Assembly: GCA_963922205.1 (NCBI GenBank)
Contig: CAWUHX010000127.1
Span: 496,001 to 560,000 of the forward strand
Origin: Romanomermis culicivorax
Taxonomy: Eukaryota; Nematoda; Enoplea; Mermithida; Mermithidae
Reading direction: 5' to 3'
Length of the DNA: 64,000 nucleotides
Shown here: one piece after another, positions 23,871 through 36,479 of the stretch
Numbering within the stretch: the stretch's first letter is position 1
Layout: each line of letters starts with the position of its first letter
Notes under the pieces: model-generated
Database searches by the model: none
What the model was told of the DNA's origin: nothing
Seen by the model: the letters and a program-made list of their open reading frames with translations, nothing else
Made by a program: the position numbers and the translations under genes

Positions 23871-24839
23871 TTGAATTCAAAACCTCCACCAATTACCTAA
23901 TTATATAATTACTCACTGGAGGAATCTCTGGGGTGCCAAAAAGTGAATCCCTCAAAAAAAGCTTGCAGTAATTGCTACAGCAAGCTTCTATTTACACTCG
24001 ACAAACTATAAGTGGATCATAACATGATGTTCTCTATCAGTTGACGATTTGTGCAGTGAACTTGTGTTGGAAATATTCTGAATGTTACATCAAATGTACT
24101 TTACATTGCAATGCCAGAGGCCAATACATCATTTCACTTTGTTAACTGCTATGGATGATCAACAAGTGGACAACATTGTATCAACAAATAAGGATAAAGA
24201 CACTCACTGTATATCAAGAAATTTTCTTCAGTTGTGCTTCTAAATTCATGTATCTCTCCTTGAACGAATATGTGTCTTTTCCCCAAAAAATTTTTGCCAC
24301 ATATGAGTAAAAACACCAAAAATTGTTTCCTTAGGAGGAAAAAATTCTTTACTCAAAATTTTTTTAGTTTCTTTCCTTGAAAATCGTTCAAAGTTATTTA
24401 TGATGTGCTTTTTGAATGCTTCTCACTAACTTGCATCTCATTCCACCAAAAAACGGACATCTTTTTGCAAAAAGTTTCGAGCTATGAACTGCTTATAAAT
24501 AAATATTCAAGTGAGTTTACAAGAACAATCAAGCAAGAGAATGGTTCATTTGTTTTGTTCACATTCACGGTTGCACATTCGACTTTATTATTTTGTAATT
24601 TTTCTAGCTAAGTGAATCCAGATTGCAAATGGACTTCAAATGACTGTTTTTTCTTTTGTGTTGCAGAGTCTTTTTGTGCATCATCCAGCAGCATTTCTTC
24701 CTCATCATTGTGGTCAGTTTGTTTGGCATCTGATTCAATTGCAGAATTCTGTAAAGCATAAGCTTCTACATCAATTACTGTTATGGCTGATTCATTGTTA
24801 TCACGACTTGCAGATTCAGCTTTAGCAGATGTTCTAACT
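23871..24839. other. no gene recognised
   Basis: AT-rich sequence with no supported gene. A frame on the minus strand at about 24608-24961 has an acidic, hydrophilic stretch (ESDAKQTDHNDEEEM) but runs into the minisatellite. I do not count it as a gene. Confidence 0.35.
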
Positions 24840-25385
24840 TCGTATTTTCCTACTGCAGGCATTGTAGGCATACTGTATACATGAAAATTCGAACTTTTCT
24901 TACTATAGGCATGCTTCGCATGTAAATTCGAACTTGTTTGTACTGTAACCATATTGTACATGTATATTCAAACTTTTATTACTGTAAGCATACTTTGCAT
25001 GTAAATTCGAACTTTTTTGTACTGTATACATACTTTGTATGTAAATCTAAACTTTTATTACTTTAGAAAACTTTGCATGTAAGCTAGAACTCCTTTATAC
25101 TGTAGGCATACTGTACATGTGAATTCTATTTTTTCTTACTGTAGGTAGACATATTTAACATGTAAATTCGTACTTGTTCATACTGTAGACATACTGTGCA
25201 CGTAAATTTGAACTTTTCCTACTATAGGCAAACTTTGCATGTAAATTCGAACTTATCTTACGGTAGTTAACATGTAAATTCTAACTTGTTCTTACTGTAT
25301 GTATACTATACCAGTAAATTTGAACTTTTGCACACTCTGGGATACTTTACATGTAAATTCGAACTTGTGCGTACTCTATATTACA
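24840..25385. repeat. minisatellite, unit about 40-46 bp
   Basis: About twelve diverged units in tandem share the order TACTGTAGGCATACT, TTGCATGTAAATTCGAACTT, then a short T-rich spacer. Units differ by substitutions and small indels, so the array is old. Confidence 0.75.
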
Positions 25386-27948
25386 TGCCTGTTATTTCCA
25401 CTTTTTTAAAATAGCTTGAATTTCTTGAAATTTTTATCAAAAAACATTATTAACATACTTTCTTAACGTGAAGAGTTTTTTATAATGAACTAGTATATTT
25501 GTGAATATAACATATACAAAGAATGAGTTTAACCCACAAAAATGTAAATATCCACAACATTTCTACATTTCTTAATGATCACATTTGGCAGAAAAAAAGT
25601 TTTAAATTTCACATCATTACCATTTTCATGGACAAAAAACCGCCCCCAAAAGAATTCAGAGGTGAAAAGGAATGATACCACCGAGTTTTTAGAGGTAGAA
25701 AAGGATAGTGCAGCCAAACAACAACAATTTTTGCTTCAATGATCACACAGCAATCAATTTTCATTGCATAATTTCTCCTGTAGGGGCCACCTTTTTCTTA
25801 ATTAATAAAATGGTAATTACTTCAAAAAATTTTGCAATTTCATGTGTATAGATGCTCTTAAATCTCCTGTAGCACATACACCTTTTGTAACTGTCTTGTA
25901 ATACACAAAGTATTATTTGCAGTAAAGGATTTCCAGTTATTTGAAAATACTATCTAATGAAACTTCACAAACTTTTGTGAAAACCTTGTTTTGGTCAGTA
26001 CTTGTTGTCAAAATAATGCATTCATAAATATCTGAAAGCATACTTTTGCTATTATGCAAAAGAATTTAAAAGCTACATTACTTAGATTTTATTCATTTAC
26101 ATTTTTTCCCTTTGATACTTTAATCAGCAAAAACACATTGTGTACTTTCTCAATTTCATATTCTTTTTTTATATTTGCTCTTCAGAATATATCCACACTT
26201 TATGACAACGTTTACACTCTACTAAATATTCCAATATTTCAAAAAAAGCTTAGTAAAAAGAATGAGTAAAAATTTCAATTATTTAAAAAATGATTAAATT
26301 TCACTTATCGGATTTCCTTCTGTCTGGTTTTCATATGATGCTAAATGACAAATGCTGGTAACTGTTAATTTATACACCAACATCTCTCATAGTGTATTCG
26401 TTGATTTTAGCAGTCAGTTATTTAAAAATTGATTCCATTTTACTTATAAGATTTTCTTCTATCTGGTTTTCACATAATGCTGAATGACAAATAGAGGTAA
26501 CTGTTTTTTTCATCCACTTTTGCAGTCTGCTTCACGTCTCAATCAATATACTTCACATTCACTCTGTTTCATGTTAACCAGCACTTCCACATTTCAGATA
26601 CACACCTTGGCTACGATTTTTAGCATACAACTCCAATGCTTGGTCGTCATGAACTCCTGGCTACACCCTATTTGTCAAATTTATTTTCACTCCAAAATAT
26701 CCATATAAGTTTTGAGGAAAATAAATAATCTCTAAAACAACAAAACTTCTGTTGTAAATTGTCGATTCTCCACAAACATACAGATTTGATATTCAATGTT
26801 CATTGAATATAAAAAATATGAAATTTTATTTTACTTGAAAGTGAACTTAAAACTTACCATTAAGATTAACATGAGCAGCGTAAATTCAGAAGAAATTTTG
26901 ATTTATGGTGAGTCATGAAATTCACATTCTTAATGGATTCTGAGTGATTGAAAATTTTGATTGCAGTCAAACCCTACTGCAGCGTTTCATATTCATAACC
27001 ATTACCATTTTCATCATCCAAATGATTTTCTAGTATATGATCAATGTACTAGTTGAATTGTCTATCACTTTTTTAGTGTCTAGCCAAATTATGGATTCTT
27101 ACGTTTATTAGGTTTGCCGGCTAACCTACTTGGTCGGCGTCAACTTTCCCAAATTTTTAGCATTCAAGTTGAAATTGGGGCGAGTCGTCAATGTTAGGAC
27201 GCCTTTACTTTATTTTCCACAGCTGTGTGGAAATCTGCGCATTAAAAATGCAAGCATACTTTCTAAACCTCCTGTATGTTATACGAATTGACATAGAATT
27301 TTGAGCTCACTTGTACTCCCTATTATCCGTGTATCAACCCGCAAATTTTAAGCTTATTCAAAATACTTTTCATATCCATTAGCATAACTATAGAAGGAAT
27401 ATAAATTTCGGAAATTTCGTTCAAAAGTTGATTTTAACTTTTACTGAATTGATTCTTTGAAGCTCGACCCCAACAATATTTTCTTTTATATTCAGAAGTA
27501 CAAACCCAGATGTTGAATATTATTAAAAAACAATGTAATAGAGTTAATAACTTTAATCATAGAAAATTAAATATATCATCATACGAAAACTGGTTTCCAT
27601 TTACTTGATATTACATAAAGACGATTCGATTAAATGTTATCCACGGCAGCAAATTTCTATGCCACGGTACACAATAAAATACATGTGACAATGAATGATT
27701 TGATTACAATATTTTAATAACCAGAGTTTTTAAAAATAATCCTCCATCCTTGAACTTACATTTGATACGCAAGCAGACCTTTTAATTTGAAAAAGAAATT
27801 CTAACTTGAAATTATTATATCATTATACAGGATGATGACTATTATTGTGTCCCTCTGCGCCTAGGCCTCATTGAAGTTGAAATTGATGCAAAGTTAGGTA
27901 TACATAGCTACACATTTATTGTAGCCGAATTTCGGAGTTTTGATTTTT
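25386..27948. other. no gene recognised
   Basis: AT-rich intergenic sequence. Two related stretches (about 26285-26385 and 26425-26510) share TCATATGATGCTAAATGACAA-like wording, a local imperfect duplication. A TACTTTCTAAACCTCCTGTA phrase near 27252-27272 belongs to the recurring TACTTTCTACAC group. Confidence 0.4.
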
Positions 27949-28917
27949 CTAGATAGACTGATCATTGACTTTCTTCCGTCTAAAAACTTGTTTCACATTG
28001 AACCTGAAGTGGGGCAAGAAAATTACAAAGCCAGCAAAGAGAATTGAACTTTCGATTGACGACAATGGCGACAAATATATTCCATATTTCAAGGACAATT
28101 CCACGCTGAGTAGTTTGAGGCTGGTTGAAAAAACCATGTTCGTGGTAAAATAGACCGCCGTGTAAAAAAATAAAACTTTGGTCAATTTGGCATTGTCATC
28201 TTGAGTATTGATTATTAGTTGTGGCAACGCACTCAACAATCGCTTTCCGTAGGGTAAATATTCAAGGATAAATTCTTTTTGTAGATATACGACGATTACT
28301 AAATAACTGAGTACTGTTGAAATGTTGAAACAGAGTAGCAAATTTTTGAACAATATATCATAATATTTGCCCATCGAATTACGCATGAAACATATCAGCA
28401 CAATTTTTTCCAATTCATTGAAATTGTCAAAATAGCTGGCAAAAAATGCAGAGACGTTCACAATTACCATTCCGACGGTCAATTTTTTGTACAAACCTTT
28501 CAACCTGTCCTTATTATTTTCGTAGATTAATGGAAAAATGACTAGGAAAAGCCGATCAAAACTCAGTATACAACTCAAACCCTGAGTAGTCAATATAAAA
28601 GCAATTTGGCTGCCAGTTTGCATGTGGCAAGAAACGACGTCTTGAATATCGTCCAGATCGAAAGCTCTTTTGTAAATTCTCAAGGACACTGAAAATATCA
28701 AATATATTGACTGACTTATATCTGAAAGCAATATTCCAATAAATATCGATTTGGTCGTTGAATCCGACATGAATTTAGTGAGTGTGAGGACGCTGAGGTT
28801 AATCAAAGCGAAAAATATGTTAGCCATCGAGAACGTTAATACTTCGCAATTTAGTGGAACAGCATTCCATTGCTGTTCCATGGAGGCCATGTGCAAAATG
28901 AGACTGCTATTATTCAT
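27949..28917 (-). CDS. seven-transmembrane chemoreceptor-like GPCR (srsx-like)
   Basis: This 322-residue intronless frame has a G-protein-coupled receptor layout. Hydrophobic segments lie at about 24-46, 57-79, 98-124, 146-163, 188-211, 245-268 and 280-301. The end of the third segment reads SFDRLFLVIFPLIY (D121-R122 in place of DRY), which is the form seen in nematode srsx-type receptors. C97 and C176 could form the usual extracellular disulfide. The N-terminus is short and carries an N-glycosylation site (NNSS). The C-tail is basic (FRRKK). It would sit in a sensory or neuronal plasma membrane, with unknown ligand. The first ATG is used; a second lies at codon 10. Family-level placement as srsx rather than another rhodopsin-like group is my inference. 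Confidence 0.8.
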   Translation of the reverse strand: MNNSSLILHMASMEQQWNAVPLNCEVLTFSMANIFFALINLSVLTLTKFMSDSTTKSIFIGILLSDISQSIYLIFSVSLRIYKRAFDLDDIQDVVSCHMQTGSQIAFILTTQGLSCILSFDRLFLVIFPLIYENNKDRLKGLYKKLTVGMVIVNVSAFFASYFDNFNELEKIVLICFMRNSMGKYYDILFKNLLLCFNISTVLSYLVIVVYLQKEFILEYLPYGKRLLSALPQLIINTQDDNAKLTKVLFFYTAVYFTTNMVFSTSLKLLSVELSLKYGIYLSPLSSIESSILFAGFVIFLPHFRFNVKQVFRRKKVNDQSI

Positions 28918-30212
28918 GATAATCTGATTTTACAACCTCGAATAAAGAGATAAATAATATAAGAAAATGTATCTGTAACTGCCCCTTAAAAAATTCTAGA
29001 TTACATGTCAAACACCCAACCAGAAAATACAAGTACTGCTGAGCCACAATGGTTAAGCATCAGCCTGATTTTCACAATTTAAGCTCAGTTGCAATACTTA
29101 ATCACACTGAGAGCATAGTTGAGGGTGGCTGGCAAGGCAGTTCTTGAGCATAGGTGATGTGACTCAGAGATGAAAAAATTTTCGGAAATGAATTGATTCC
29201 TCCTGCCGACACTCAATGTATCGCAATTTCCACTGCTACTCAATATGTCGCATCTATAAAGTATCAGTGCAGGCTTTTGTAAGCTTCACCAACAGATCAC
29301 AGTGGAAGATGCCAAACATCTGCACAGATCCCTGGGATTATCTTATAATGAAGATTTCACTGATCAAATTTGAATAAGCTTGGCGGTCTAATGGACTGAT
29401 TCTCAGATTGCATGCTTATGACTTAAATTCGAATCATCAGAAGTAGATTTTTATTCTGTGAACTCAAAAGCCTATGCAGCACCACCTACACTCGAACAGC
29501 AAGCCAGATTAACAAACTTTAACGACGTAGGCAGTCTTCACTATTGGGAGTGAATCATATGGATTTTTGAAAGCTAATCCGTTGGTTGAAACCAGATGGG
29601 TGGTTGGGAGTTCACATGAGTACGTGTAGGCTGCCGTGCGATATACTCATACGAGCGATTCCCAAATGAGCTCTATGCACTAGATGAATAGTGCGTTCAC
29701 AAGCCATTTTTACTTGTTGTTTTCATGTTATACATACAGCACGCCCCCAGGCCTAGTCTCTTTTCGTTTTATACCTTTTTTCACCCCGGGATGAGGAAGC
29801 TCTCGTGAGTATTAGTATAGTTAGATTTTGAATTTTTTGAAGTGTTAGCTCCTAACGTCAATTAAATTTTAAAACTTTCAGTTTTTCTGTCGTTTTTCTC
29901 CAAGACTCATTAAATCTGCCTGCCTACAAGGGTGTTAAACTGACCCGTATTGAAGAAAGGAAGCTTTTAATTATTTTTCTGGTAGAGTGAGCTAGCATTG
30001 CGCAACCAAAATCTTTCCGTGCGATCTAATTTTTCGCAAAGCTGTATATTGTACCAGAATAGTTTGATCATTTGTGTCAAATGGTACGAATTCCTTGACT
30101 CGTTGAAGGCTGAACATCCTCCATTTTTAGGTATTTTAGAGATTGAAAACACGGAATTTTTCGGCTCGACTAATTAACGATATTCTTTTTATTTTGTTAT
30201 GATCAATGCAGC
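28918..30212. other. no gene recognised; foldback unit
   Basis: No supported gene. At 29652-29670 there is a single GAGCGATTCCCAAATGAGC unit like the arms of the foldback at 10539-11775, probably a solo arm remnant. Confidence 0.35.
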
Positions 30213-30348
30213 AGTGGGAATTTCGGTAAAGGCAGCCTAACAATATATCAGGAAATCAATTTCGATAATGATGAAGTGGGTGAAGAGAGTGATCATCAAG
30301 GAGTATGTATCATGGAAGGAAAGTTTACTGAATTTAGTGAATGAGCCG
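30213..30348 (+). CDS. possible terminal exon of an unknown gene
   Basis: After an acceptor-like ATCAATGCAG, an open stretch of about 44 codons ends at TGA. It contains IYQEINFDNDEVGEESDHQG, which has amino-acid-like complexity. No upstream exon could be joined with confidence and nothing identifies the product. It could equally be chance. Confidence 0.2.
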
Positions 30349-32460
30349 GCCTTGATTTTTGATAAAAGATTGACTGCGACTTCGCTGCATTAGTCATTTC
30401 AAAATGAATGGAGTATCGCAACTTGTCTTATCATTTAGACTTCTGGTTACGATATACAGAGGACTTTGTTTTCAATGTGCCACTATTCCAAAAATGTTGT
30501 TATACTCGTTATATCGAATCATTCTTGTATTTGTTTTATTTTTTTAAATTTCGAAAACTCTATAACACAAAATTCTGGCTATGCTACTGTCTGCGCTAAA
30601 AGCTGCCACCAGCCAAAAAATCGAAATTTTCGCTCACTTAGTATATTGTGCGGGCTTTCTAGCATTTCTGACGCAGTTTTTTCTAGTGCATTTATTGCAA
30701 AAGAAGAAAAATGAAATCGATATCTATCAAAATCTTGTTCCCAAAGAAGATGTAATACTAATTTAGATACTAATTTTGGGGAAGTATACGGATACTAATA
30801 CTAATACTAATATTATAATACAAAAAGATACTAATATTAATCAGATTTAGATTTAGACACAATCTGTATCCACTGTCTTAGTCAAGTCCGCCTGTGGTAA
30901 GACGCCGGAGTTCTGACTCAGGGGGATTCCGGTTGGCAACTCATGCCATGAGATCATTCCTGGCCAGTGCCGATTGAATTATCTTCTTCCGACCTACACC
31001 TTTGAGTAAAGTATCTACACAAACATGATCTTGAAAGAAAGGTTTAAGGTCGCAGCTTCAGGCGACATACGAAATATCAACAGCTGTTCATCATTTGGCC
31101 TACCATGTGCCTACTGCCACAACCAAAACCACACTCACCGAACGACTCAGGCGCTTATTTATGCAGTTCGTGGCGCATCTGACTTTTAGACAGGCACAGG
31201 AGTGCATTATAGGTTCAAGTTCGTCATCATTGTGATGAATATCATTTTGAATTGGGATTTTCATATTTCATATCATTTTATATTTTTTGCATATTTTCAT
31301 TTCATTTTAAATTCTCGCGAAGGGAAATTTATTATGAAACATTGTTCTCCATAAAATATTTTTTCATTCGAAGGGACTGCCGAGGTAAAGAGTGGAATGG
31401 CAAGCTAAAATAAAGCCATTAATACTAATGTATTGGTTCTACAGTTGAAAACTATCACAATGTCCTATAAAGCGGGGAATGCAGCTAACTCCAAGTATTT
31501 GATGATAAATTTTGAGCTAATGACTATTGTCAAGCAAAGTGGCAAAGCATTGAAATTTATCAAGGGTTGTAGAAAAGCATTATAAGTATAGTGTCGATAA
31601 AAGAAAGCCTATTCTGTTTGGAGTGATACAGTCTTACAACAAATATTCTGAATAATTTCAAATTTAAAAATTCAAGATATGCAATATTATAAAACGTTTA
31701 AAAATGTTGAAAATTGCACGTCGATTATTGCCATACTTTCCACATCGATGTGGAATTTCACACATTCAAGTATTGGCTATTAGTTATGTTTATTTCGGCC
31801 TGCTTTCTACAGCGATGTTATCCGACCACACTTTCTACACCCACTGCATTTTTAACTGCAGGAAATCAACAGTATAACCGTTTTCGTTGGCAGCATACTT
31901 ATTACTTTTAACATCTATTCTACTATCACCTGTCCGCCTCGCTGGTACCCTGTATGCCTAAGCGTTTTCATATAAATTACCACTGCAACCTAAATTTAGC
32001 TTCAATCTTTGGCCAACAGAGCTATACAAGTCCGAACTCAGACTGAACCCAACTTTTACTGACAGCTTCCACAACAAATTGTTGACTTGCATTGCGATCC
32101 TTCATAGTTCATGAAATCAGATAAGTTAAAACAGCCATCAAAACCTGCACTAATACGGAATTGATATGAAAATGAGAGCGTCGTTTGGATTGCTCACATA
32201 TTTAGAGCATAAAGGGTGAGACTTTGGACAATGGGAATGAGAGATGGACAGGATAGACCAAACTTCGCTTTCAGCATTGGTTCAAGCCTCTTATTGAGCC
32301 TAACTTTTCTGATGCTCCAGTTATAACCTATTGTCCGGGACCCAGTAGTCCTTAGAGCGGTGGTTGTTATAGATTTGCCTCCAGCTGTCTATCACTTAGT
32401 ATCCTTTGCACACCACCATCACTGAAACCACAACTTACGAACCTTCCACGAAGCTTGATA
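30349..32460. other. no gene recognised
   Basis: Short frames near 30408-30766 (+) contain hydrophobic runs (HLVYCAGFLAFLTQFFLVHLL) but have no support as exons. A run of ATACTAATACTAATA-type trinucleotide repeats lies at about 30765-30845. TACTTTCCACATC and TTTCTACACCC phrases occur near 31735 and 31831. Confidence 0.35.
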
Positions 32461-32515
32461 AGCCCAGTGGGTAGTGCATCCGCCTTGCATGCAAATTGGT
32501 GAGGATTTGTGCTCC
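32461..32515 (+). repeat. degenerate tRNA-like sequence
   Basis: An A-box-like GCCCAGTGGGTAGTGC is followed by an anticodon-arm-like CCGCCTTGCATGCAAAT and a damaged B box. It does not fold as a complete tRNA. It is a SINE head or tRNA relic. Confidence 0.3.
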
Positions 32516-32692
32516 ACACTGAGCACTACGTTTCTGACTTCTCAGTCACATGAATTTGGGTGAAGAACAAACAGCAGGTAAATTTTCTTAATAGGTTTGT
32601 GATTGCACGAGAAACCTGTAATGTATAAGCACCATCTGATTTTTGAGACATTCCCATTGCTTAGGTCTTCAATACAAGTTAGATTTATTCTA

Positions 32693-32750
32693 AAACTTGA
32701 ATCCCAGACCTTTCATATGCTCTAACCAACTGCGTCAACTGTGCAGCGGG
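32693..32750 (-). repeat. tRNA-derived SINE head fragment
   Basis: On the minus strand an A box (GACGCAGTTGGTTAGAGCA) is followed about 20 bases later by a B box (GGGATTCAAGT). Acceptor pairing is missing. The A box wording matches the tRNA-like units at 40980 and 41209. Confidence 0.4.
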
Positions 32751-32911
32751 AAAGAAACCATCAATTTGCAAGAATTTCTTGTTAAAGTAGCTGTTGTGGC
32801 CACACTGGACATGATCAACTAGCGAAATGGGGATGCGACATGCATGCCATACATCAATCTTTGTTGATCAAGTCATTGGTAGAAGAATCTTTGTTCTATT
32901 GGGCTGAAAAC

Positions 32912-33292
32912 TTATGGATGAACTTCATTATCAGTGGTGCATAATGAGGCAATCAAGTTTAAAATCCTGTTGCTTTTTTCCAGTGCGTCATTGATGATCT
33001 TCTGGAATACGTAATATGACGTCCTTGTGTAGCGTGCATCATCATTATATATTTCCGAAAAATTTCGGAACCCTGGAGCGATAAAAAATGATTTCCTTTT
33101 CCTTTCGATATCGTTGCAATTAGCATTTGATGGAAAATTTATTCCCACCCTACTTTGTTTGATTATTAATCGCAAAGTTTGAATAATGTTGATGAAATTG
33201 AACACATAAAAATTGAAAAAAACGGAAAATGACTGACGTAAAAAGGGCTTCAAATTCATCGAAGCATATAAATTTTCGATTTTGCTGCGCAT
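32912..33292 (-). CDS. hypothetical protein, 126 aa, unrecognised
   Basis: An open frame starts with ATG and ends with TAA. It has one hydrophobic stretch (about residues 20-45, FSVFFNFYVFNFINIIQTL) and a basic, hydrophilic middle. I recognise no domain. Its length is above the local background, but AT-rich sequence can produce such frames, and there is no splice or neighbour support. Treat it as a weak candidate. Confidence 0.2.
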   Translation of the reverse strand: MRSKIENLYASMNLKPFLRQSFSVFFNFYVFNFINIIQTLRLIIKQSRVGINFPSNANCNDIERKRKSFFIAPGFRNFSEIYNDDARYTRTSYYVFQKIINDALEKSNRILNLIASLCTTDNEVHP

Positions 33293-34209
33293 TAATCGAA
33301 AATATCAAATATCTTATCTTCATCAAAACTAAATTTTAGTATTGTTGTACATGTAGCACTTTTGCCTTCCCCCAAAGCATTGAAATCTGATATTTATAAT
33401 TATTTCTCTGCTTTTATTCCAAGTAACCCCGAATCGGATGAATTTCAAGCAGCCGTATTTTTTCCAATCTAATAAAGGTAATACTTCAATTCCCAATTAT
33501 ATTTTGAAATAGAGGGAATGTACAAAAATTTTGAAAACGCTACTTCGATGTCGATTATTTGTTAGATAGTATAAATTTAAGAAATAATCGACAAATGTCA
33601 ACCATTGGTTTTGACTAAAATTCAAAGTTGCATTAAAAATTCCTACAGTACATTCACCTAATAACATTTAGTGAAAAAACTAACTAAAAATTGAATTTTG
33701 AAATAAAAACCAGTATAAATATTAAAGATTTTGGCAAAATACAGCAATAAATAAATGCGATTATACACCCTGATGCCAGACCAGAAAAAATTCAATCTGG
33801 CAGGATTATTTATCGATCAGTCCTCCAGCACTGCTCCATTTACTAGCACACAAACACATGCAAGCACTAAAGAGAAACCATTCTTGAGCTCTTGAAAATT
33901 CCTGAGATTCTGCACCTGCACCTAGGCTCTTAAGACCGATGCAGGTACAACATCGAGCTTCGACTCAATTGTGCTCTTATTTCGGATTCATAAAGCTTAC
34001 TTCAAGCGGTGGAAAATACACCGAAGATCAGAGTGATTAACAATCTGACGTAGGTTTTTTTGCACAAAGAAGCTCGCAAAAAGAATTAAAGCTTCTTTGG
34101 TCTTCAGGACACAAGGAAGTGAGATGAATCAACATGATTAATGTACAATAGAAAGCTACCTGTGTATTGTATGACCACATTTACATTTCGTTGAAAGTTT
34201 TTGGCGTGG
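33293..34209. other. no gene recognised
   Basis: AT-rich intergenic sequence; I see nothing definable in it. Confidence 0.35.
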
Positions 34210-35265
34210 ACTACATACTGAGCTTGAAAGAATTCTACTTGACCTGCAGTAGGTACCACAAGCACCAGATTTTTGAGTACGATCTATGGAGTTGGCTGAA
34301 GTCGATGCATTAGCTTGGGCTATGCTTAGGCTTAGGCTTAGACTAGGCTAGGCTTATGCTTAGGCTTAGGCTTAGACTAGGCTAGGCTTATGCTCAAGAT
34401 TTACGCTCACGCTTAGGCTTCGCCTTAGGCCTCGACTTTATCTTAGGTATTGGCTTAGGGCTGGACTCAGGCTTTGGCTTAGGCTAGGTTTAGGCCAAGG
34501 CTCAGGAAAACAACTGTCTATAAATCATATTAAAGCTTTGAACACCAGTTAGAAAAGCAACTACATGAAAGATATGTGATTCTTGTCACACGTTCAATGG
34601 GCAATGGAGATTAGTAAAAATAGTTCACACCACTCTCATGGAGTTCAGGCCTAGCTTAGATAATTATCTCATTGAAAGCGGACTCTTGGTATCGAAAAAG
34701 TGGCTGATCTACGAAGAAATTCATTTGTTGATATGTTTCAGTCGAGGAACGGTCATTTACAGTACACTTCCAGCACGTGGAAAAAGAAAGGAATTCTGAG
34801 GAGGCTTTTCGAACATTGAGAAGAAGAAAAAAGCTTATTTCAATTCGGCGTTTCATAATTGGCTATTCATTGAAATGATTTTGTGTTAAAATACATGAAA
34901 GAAGACATAAAAAATGACTTTCTCTTGAGCAGAACCATTCTAATCAACATTTGGCTATGAGATGCAGTCAACTTACTATCATCAAGATTTCTATCTTTTT
35001 TTCCTATACAATGTTTAGCAAGATAAATAAATGCAAAGCTTTGATATATCTTTACCCATCAAAATGATGCTTATTTCTTTTGCATTCGTGTTTGGAATAA
35101 AAAATGAAACAGATCCAACTAGCTGATATTCAACAAACTCCTCTGGCTCGAAGTGAAATTGTGAGGAATAAATTTACTTCAAAGCGGAACGTAGAAACAT
35201 ACGTGGCTTGCATACATCTTTTGTTACCTCTTTCATTTTTCGAGACTCAATTTTTGATAATTATT
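34210..35265. repeat. segmental duplication, copy 1
   Basis: This stretch is repeated in the same orientation at about 36603-37560. Both begin with GACTACAT.CTGAGCTTGAAAGAATTC and include TTCTACTTGACCTGCAGTAG. Both carry a short frame with QQTPLARSEIV (near 35104 and 37404) and end near GAGACTCAATTTTT. Copy 1 has an expanded TTAGGC tract (34317-34500) that is shorter in copy 2. Confidence 0.7.
34317..34500 (+). repeat. degenerate interstitial TTAGGC (nematode telomere) tract
   Basis: It contains GCTTAGGCTTAGGCTTAG twice, in a 34-bp direct duplication starting at 34321 and 34355. Diverged AGGCTT/TTAGGC words follow. (TTAGGC)n is the nematode telomere repeat. The tract is internal to a duplicated segment and degenerate, so it is interstitial and not a chromosome end. 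Confidence 0.6.
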
Positions 35266-35489
35266 GGCCAGATGAAAGTCAGTTGTCTGTTGTACTTAAT
35301 GTGGAATGTAACTGGCCAAATTGAAAGGGCGTTACAGTTATGGTGATTATTTCAAATTTGACTGCCGATCTTATTTGTGATAATAGCTTCGAAACAAACT
35401 TTATTCCGTGATGTGAAATAATGCACTGACAACGTCTTGAAAAAAATATCTGAAATCTCGACGAAGATACAATATCTGAGTTTGACCGT

Positions 35490-35790
35490 CCCTATTATAA
35501 GTTGAAAATTAATCATATCTCAAAAATTGAACAATTTAAGCATTTTTGTGCACCGAGTTTCTTAGTATCATTGGATTTTCTTAAGATTGAAAATTCACAC
35601 GGCCACACTACAATATGCCAAAATTTGAATGTCGGTGATTTTGTTTAAAGTTTCAGTGGACTTGTTAATCAAGCGATATTCCGGTATTAAAGTGGATTTG
35701 TTTAGTAAATAAATATTCATTCTACGCGGCAGAGGATAGGTTTTATTATGTGACAGTCAGTGAAAATTATTAAATATTACACTTTTTAAG
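35490..35790. repeat. dispersed repeat, copy 2 (copy 1 at 1775-2060)
   Basis: Shares AAATTAATCATATCTCAAAA, AAGCGATATTC and AAATATTCATTCTAC blocks, in order, with the stretch near 1775-2060. Confidence 0.5.
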
Positions 35791-35911
35791 AGAGTTTGAA
35801 ATATCAAAAACGAGTCATCAAAATTATAAAAACTTTTTTCATGAGGACTCCCGAAGACCTTTTGATCGAATGCCGAGAATTTTATTTTCTTCTTTTATAG
35901 CTTATGCATTC

Positions 35912-36148
35912 TTACTGTATTGTTAAAATTTTCATCAGCATTTTATGCCGTTCGGGGAGCTGCACAGTTCTAAACAAGGCATACTCATGGAGTCGCTCAA
36001 TAGTCACTGCTTTTTCCAGACGGCCCTTGTCTATTCCTTGTGAAACATTCATCATCTGCACAATAGAATCATCAACTGAGTAACAAACTACATACTTTGA
36101 TGTACTAAGTTTTCCAACCACAAAGATTTTACAATCAAAAGTCTTCAC
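35912..36148 (-). CDS. hypothetical fragment, 78 aa
   Basis: An open frame reads plausibly as protein (for example VGKLSTSKYVVCYSVDD and RLHEYALFRTVQLPERHK). I do not recognise it. It lies between the two copies of the ~1 kb duplication, so it may be part of a duplicated or mobile segment. It could be an exon or a chance frame. Confidence 0.2.
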   Translation of the reverse strand: MKTFDCKIFVVGKLSTSKYVVCYSVDDSIVQMMNVSQGIDKGRLEKAVTIERLHEYALFRTVQLPERHKMLMKILTIQ

Positions 36149-36479
36149 GTTGAGAAGGATCCACGATTACTTAACTGCCCTAGTTTTTCCTCGGGAGCTG
36201 GTTCTACCCCGTCTGCCAACAGAACTTTATACTTCGTGGATCTTATTAATTCATCGACATCCTGAAACTTCTATTTATTTGAACGCAGACGTCAAAATTT
36301 TCCTGACGATCTGGCCCCACTGATAAGGTTATTAGGATCTCAGTAGAAGCAACATATAGGCCGGCTGTAAGGTAAGAAGAGCATTGAATTGGAATTACTT
36401 TTTTGATTTTAGGGCACTATTGCGTTTTCTCTTCACATCATATGAAAACTCTGTAGAATCATCTTGCAGTTTCAAGAAG

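Noticed and set aside
24608-24961. A 117-codon minus-strand frame with an acidic stretch
   Set aside because: Its N-terminal third is minisatellite sequence, and there is no domain or splice support.
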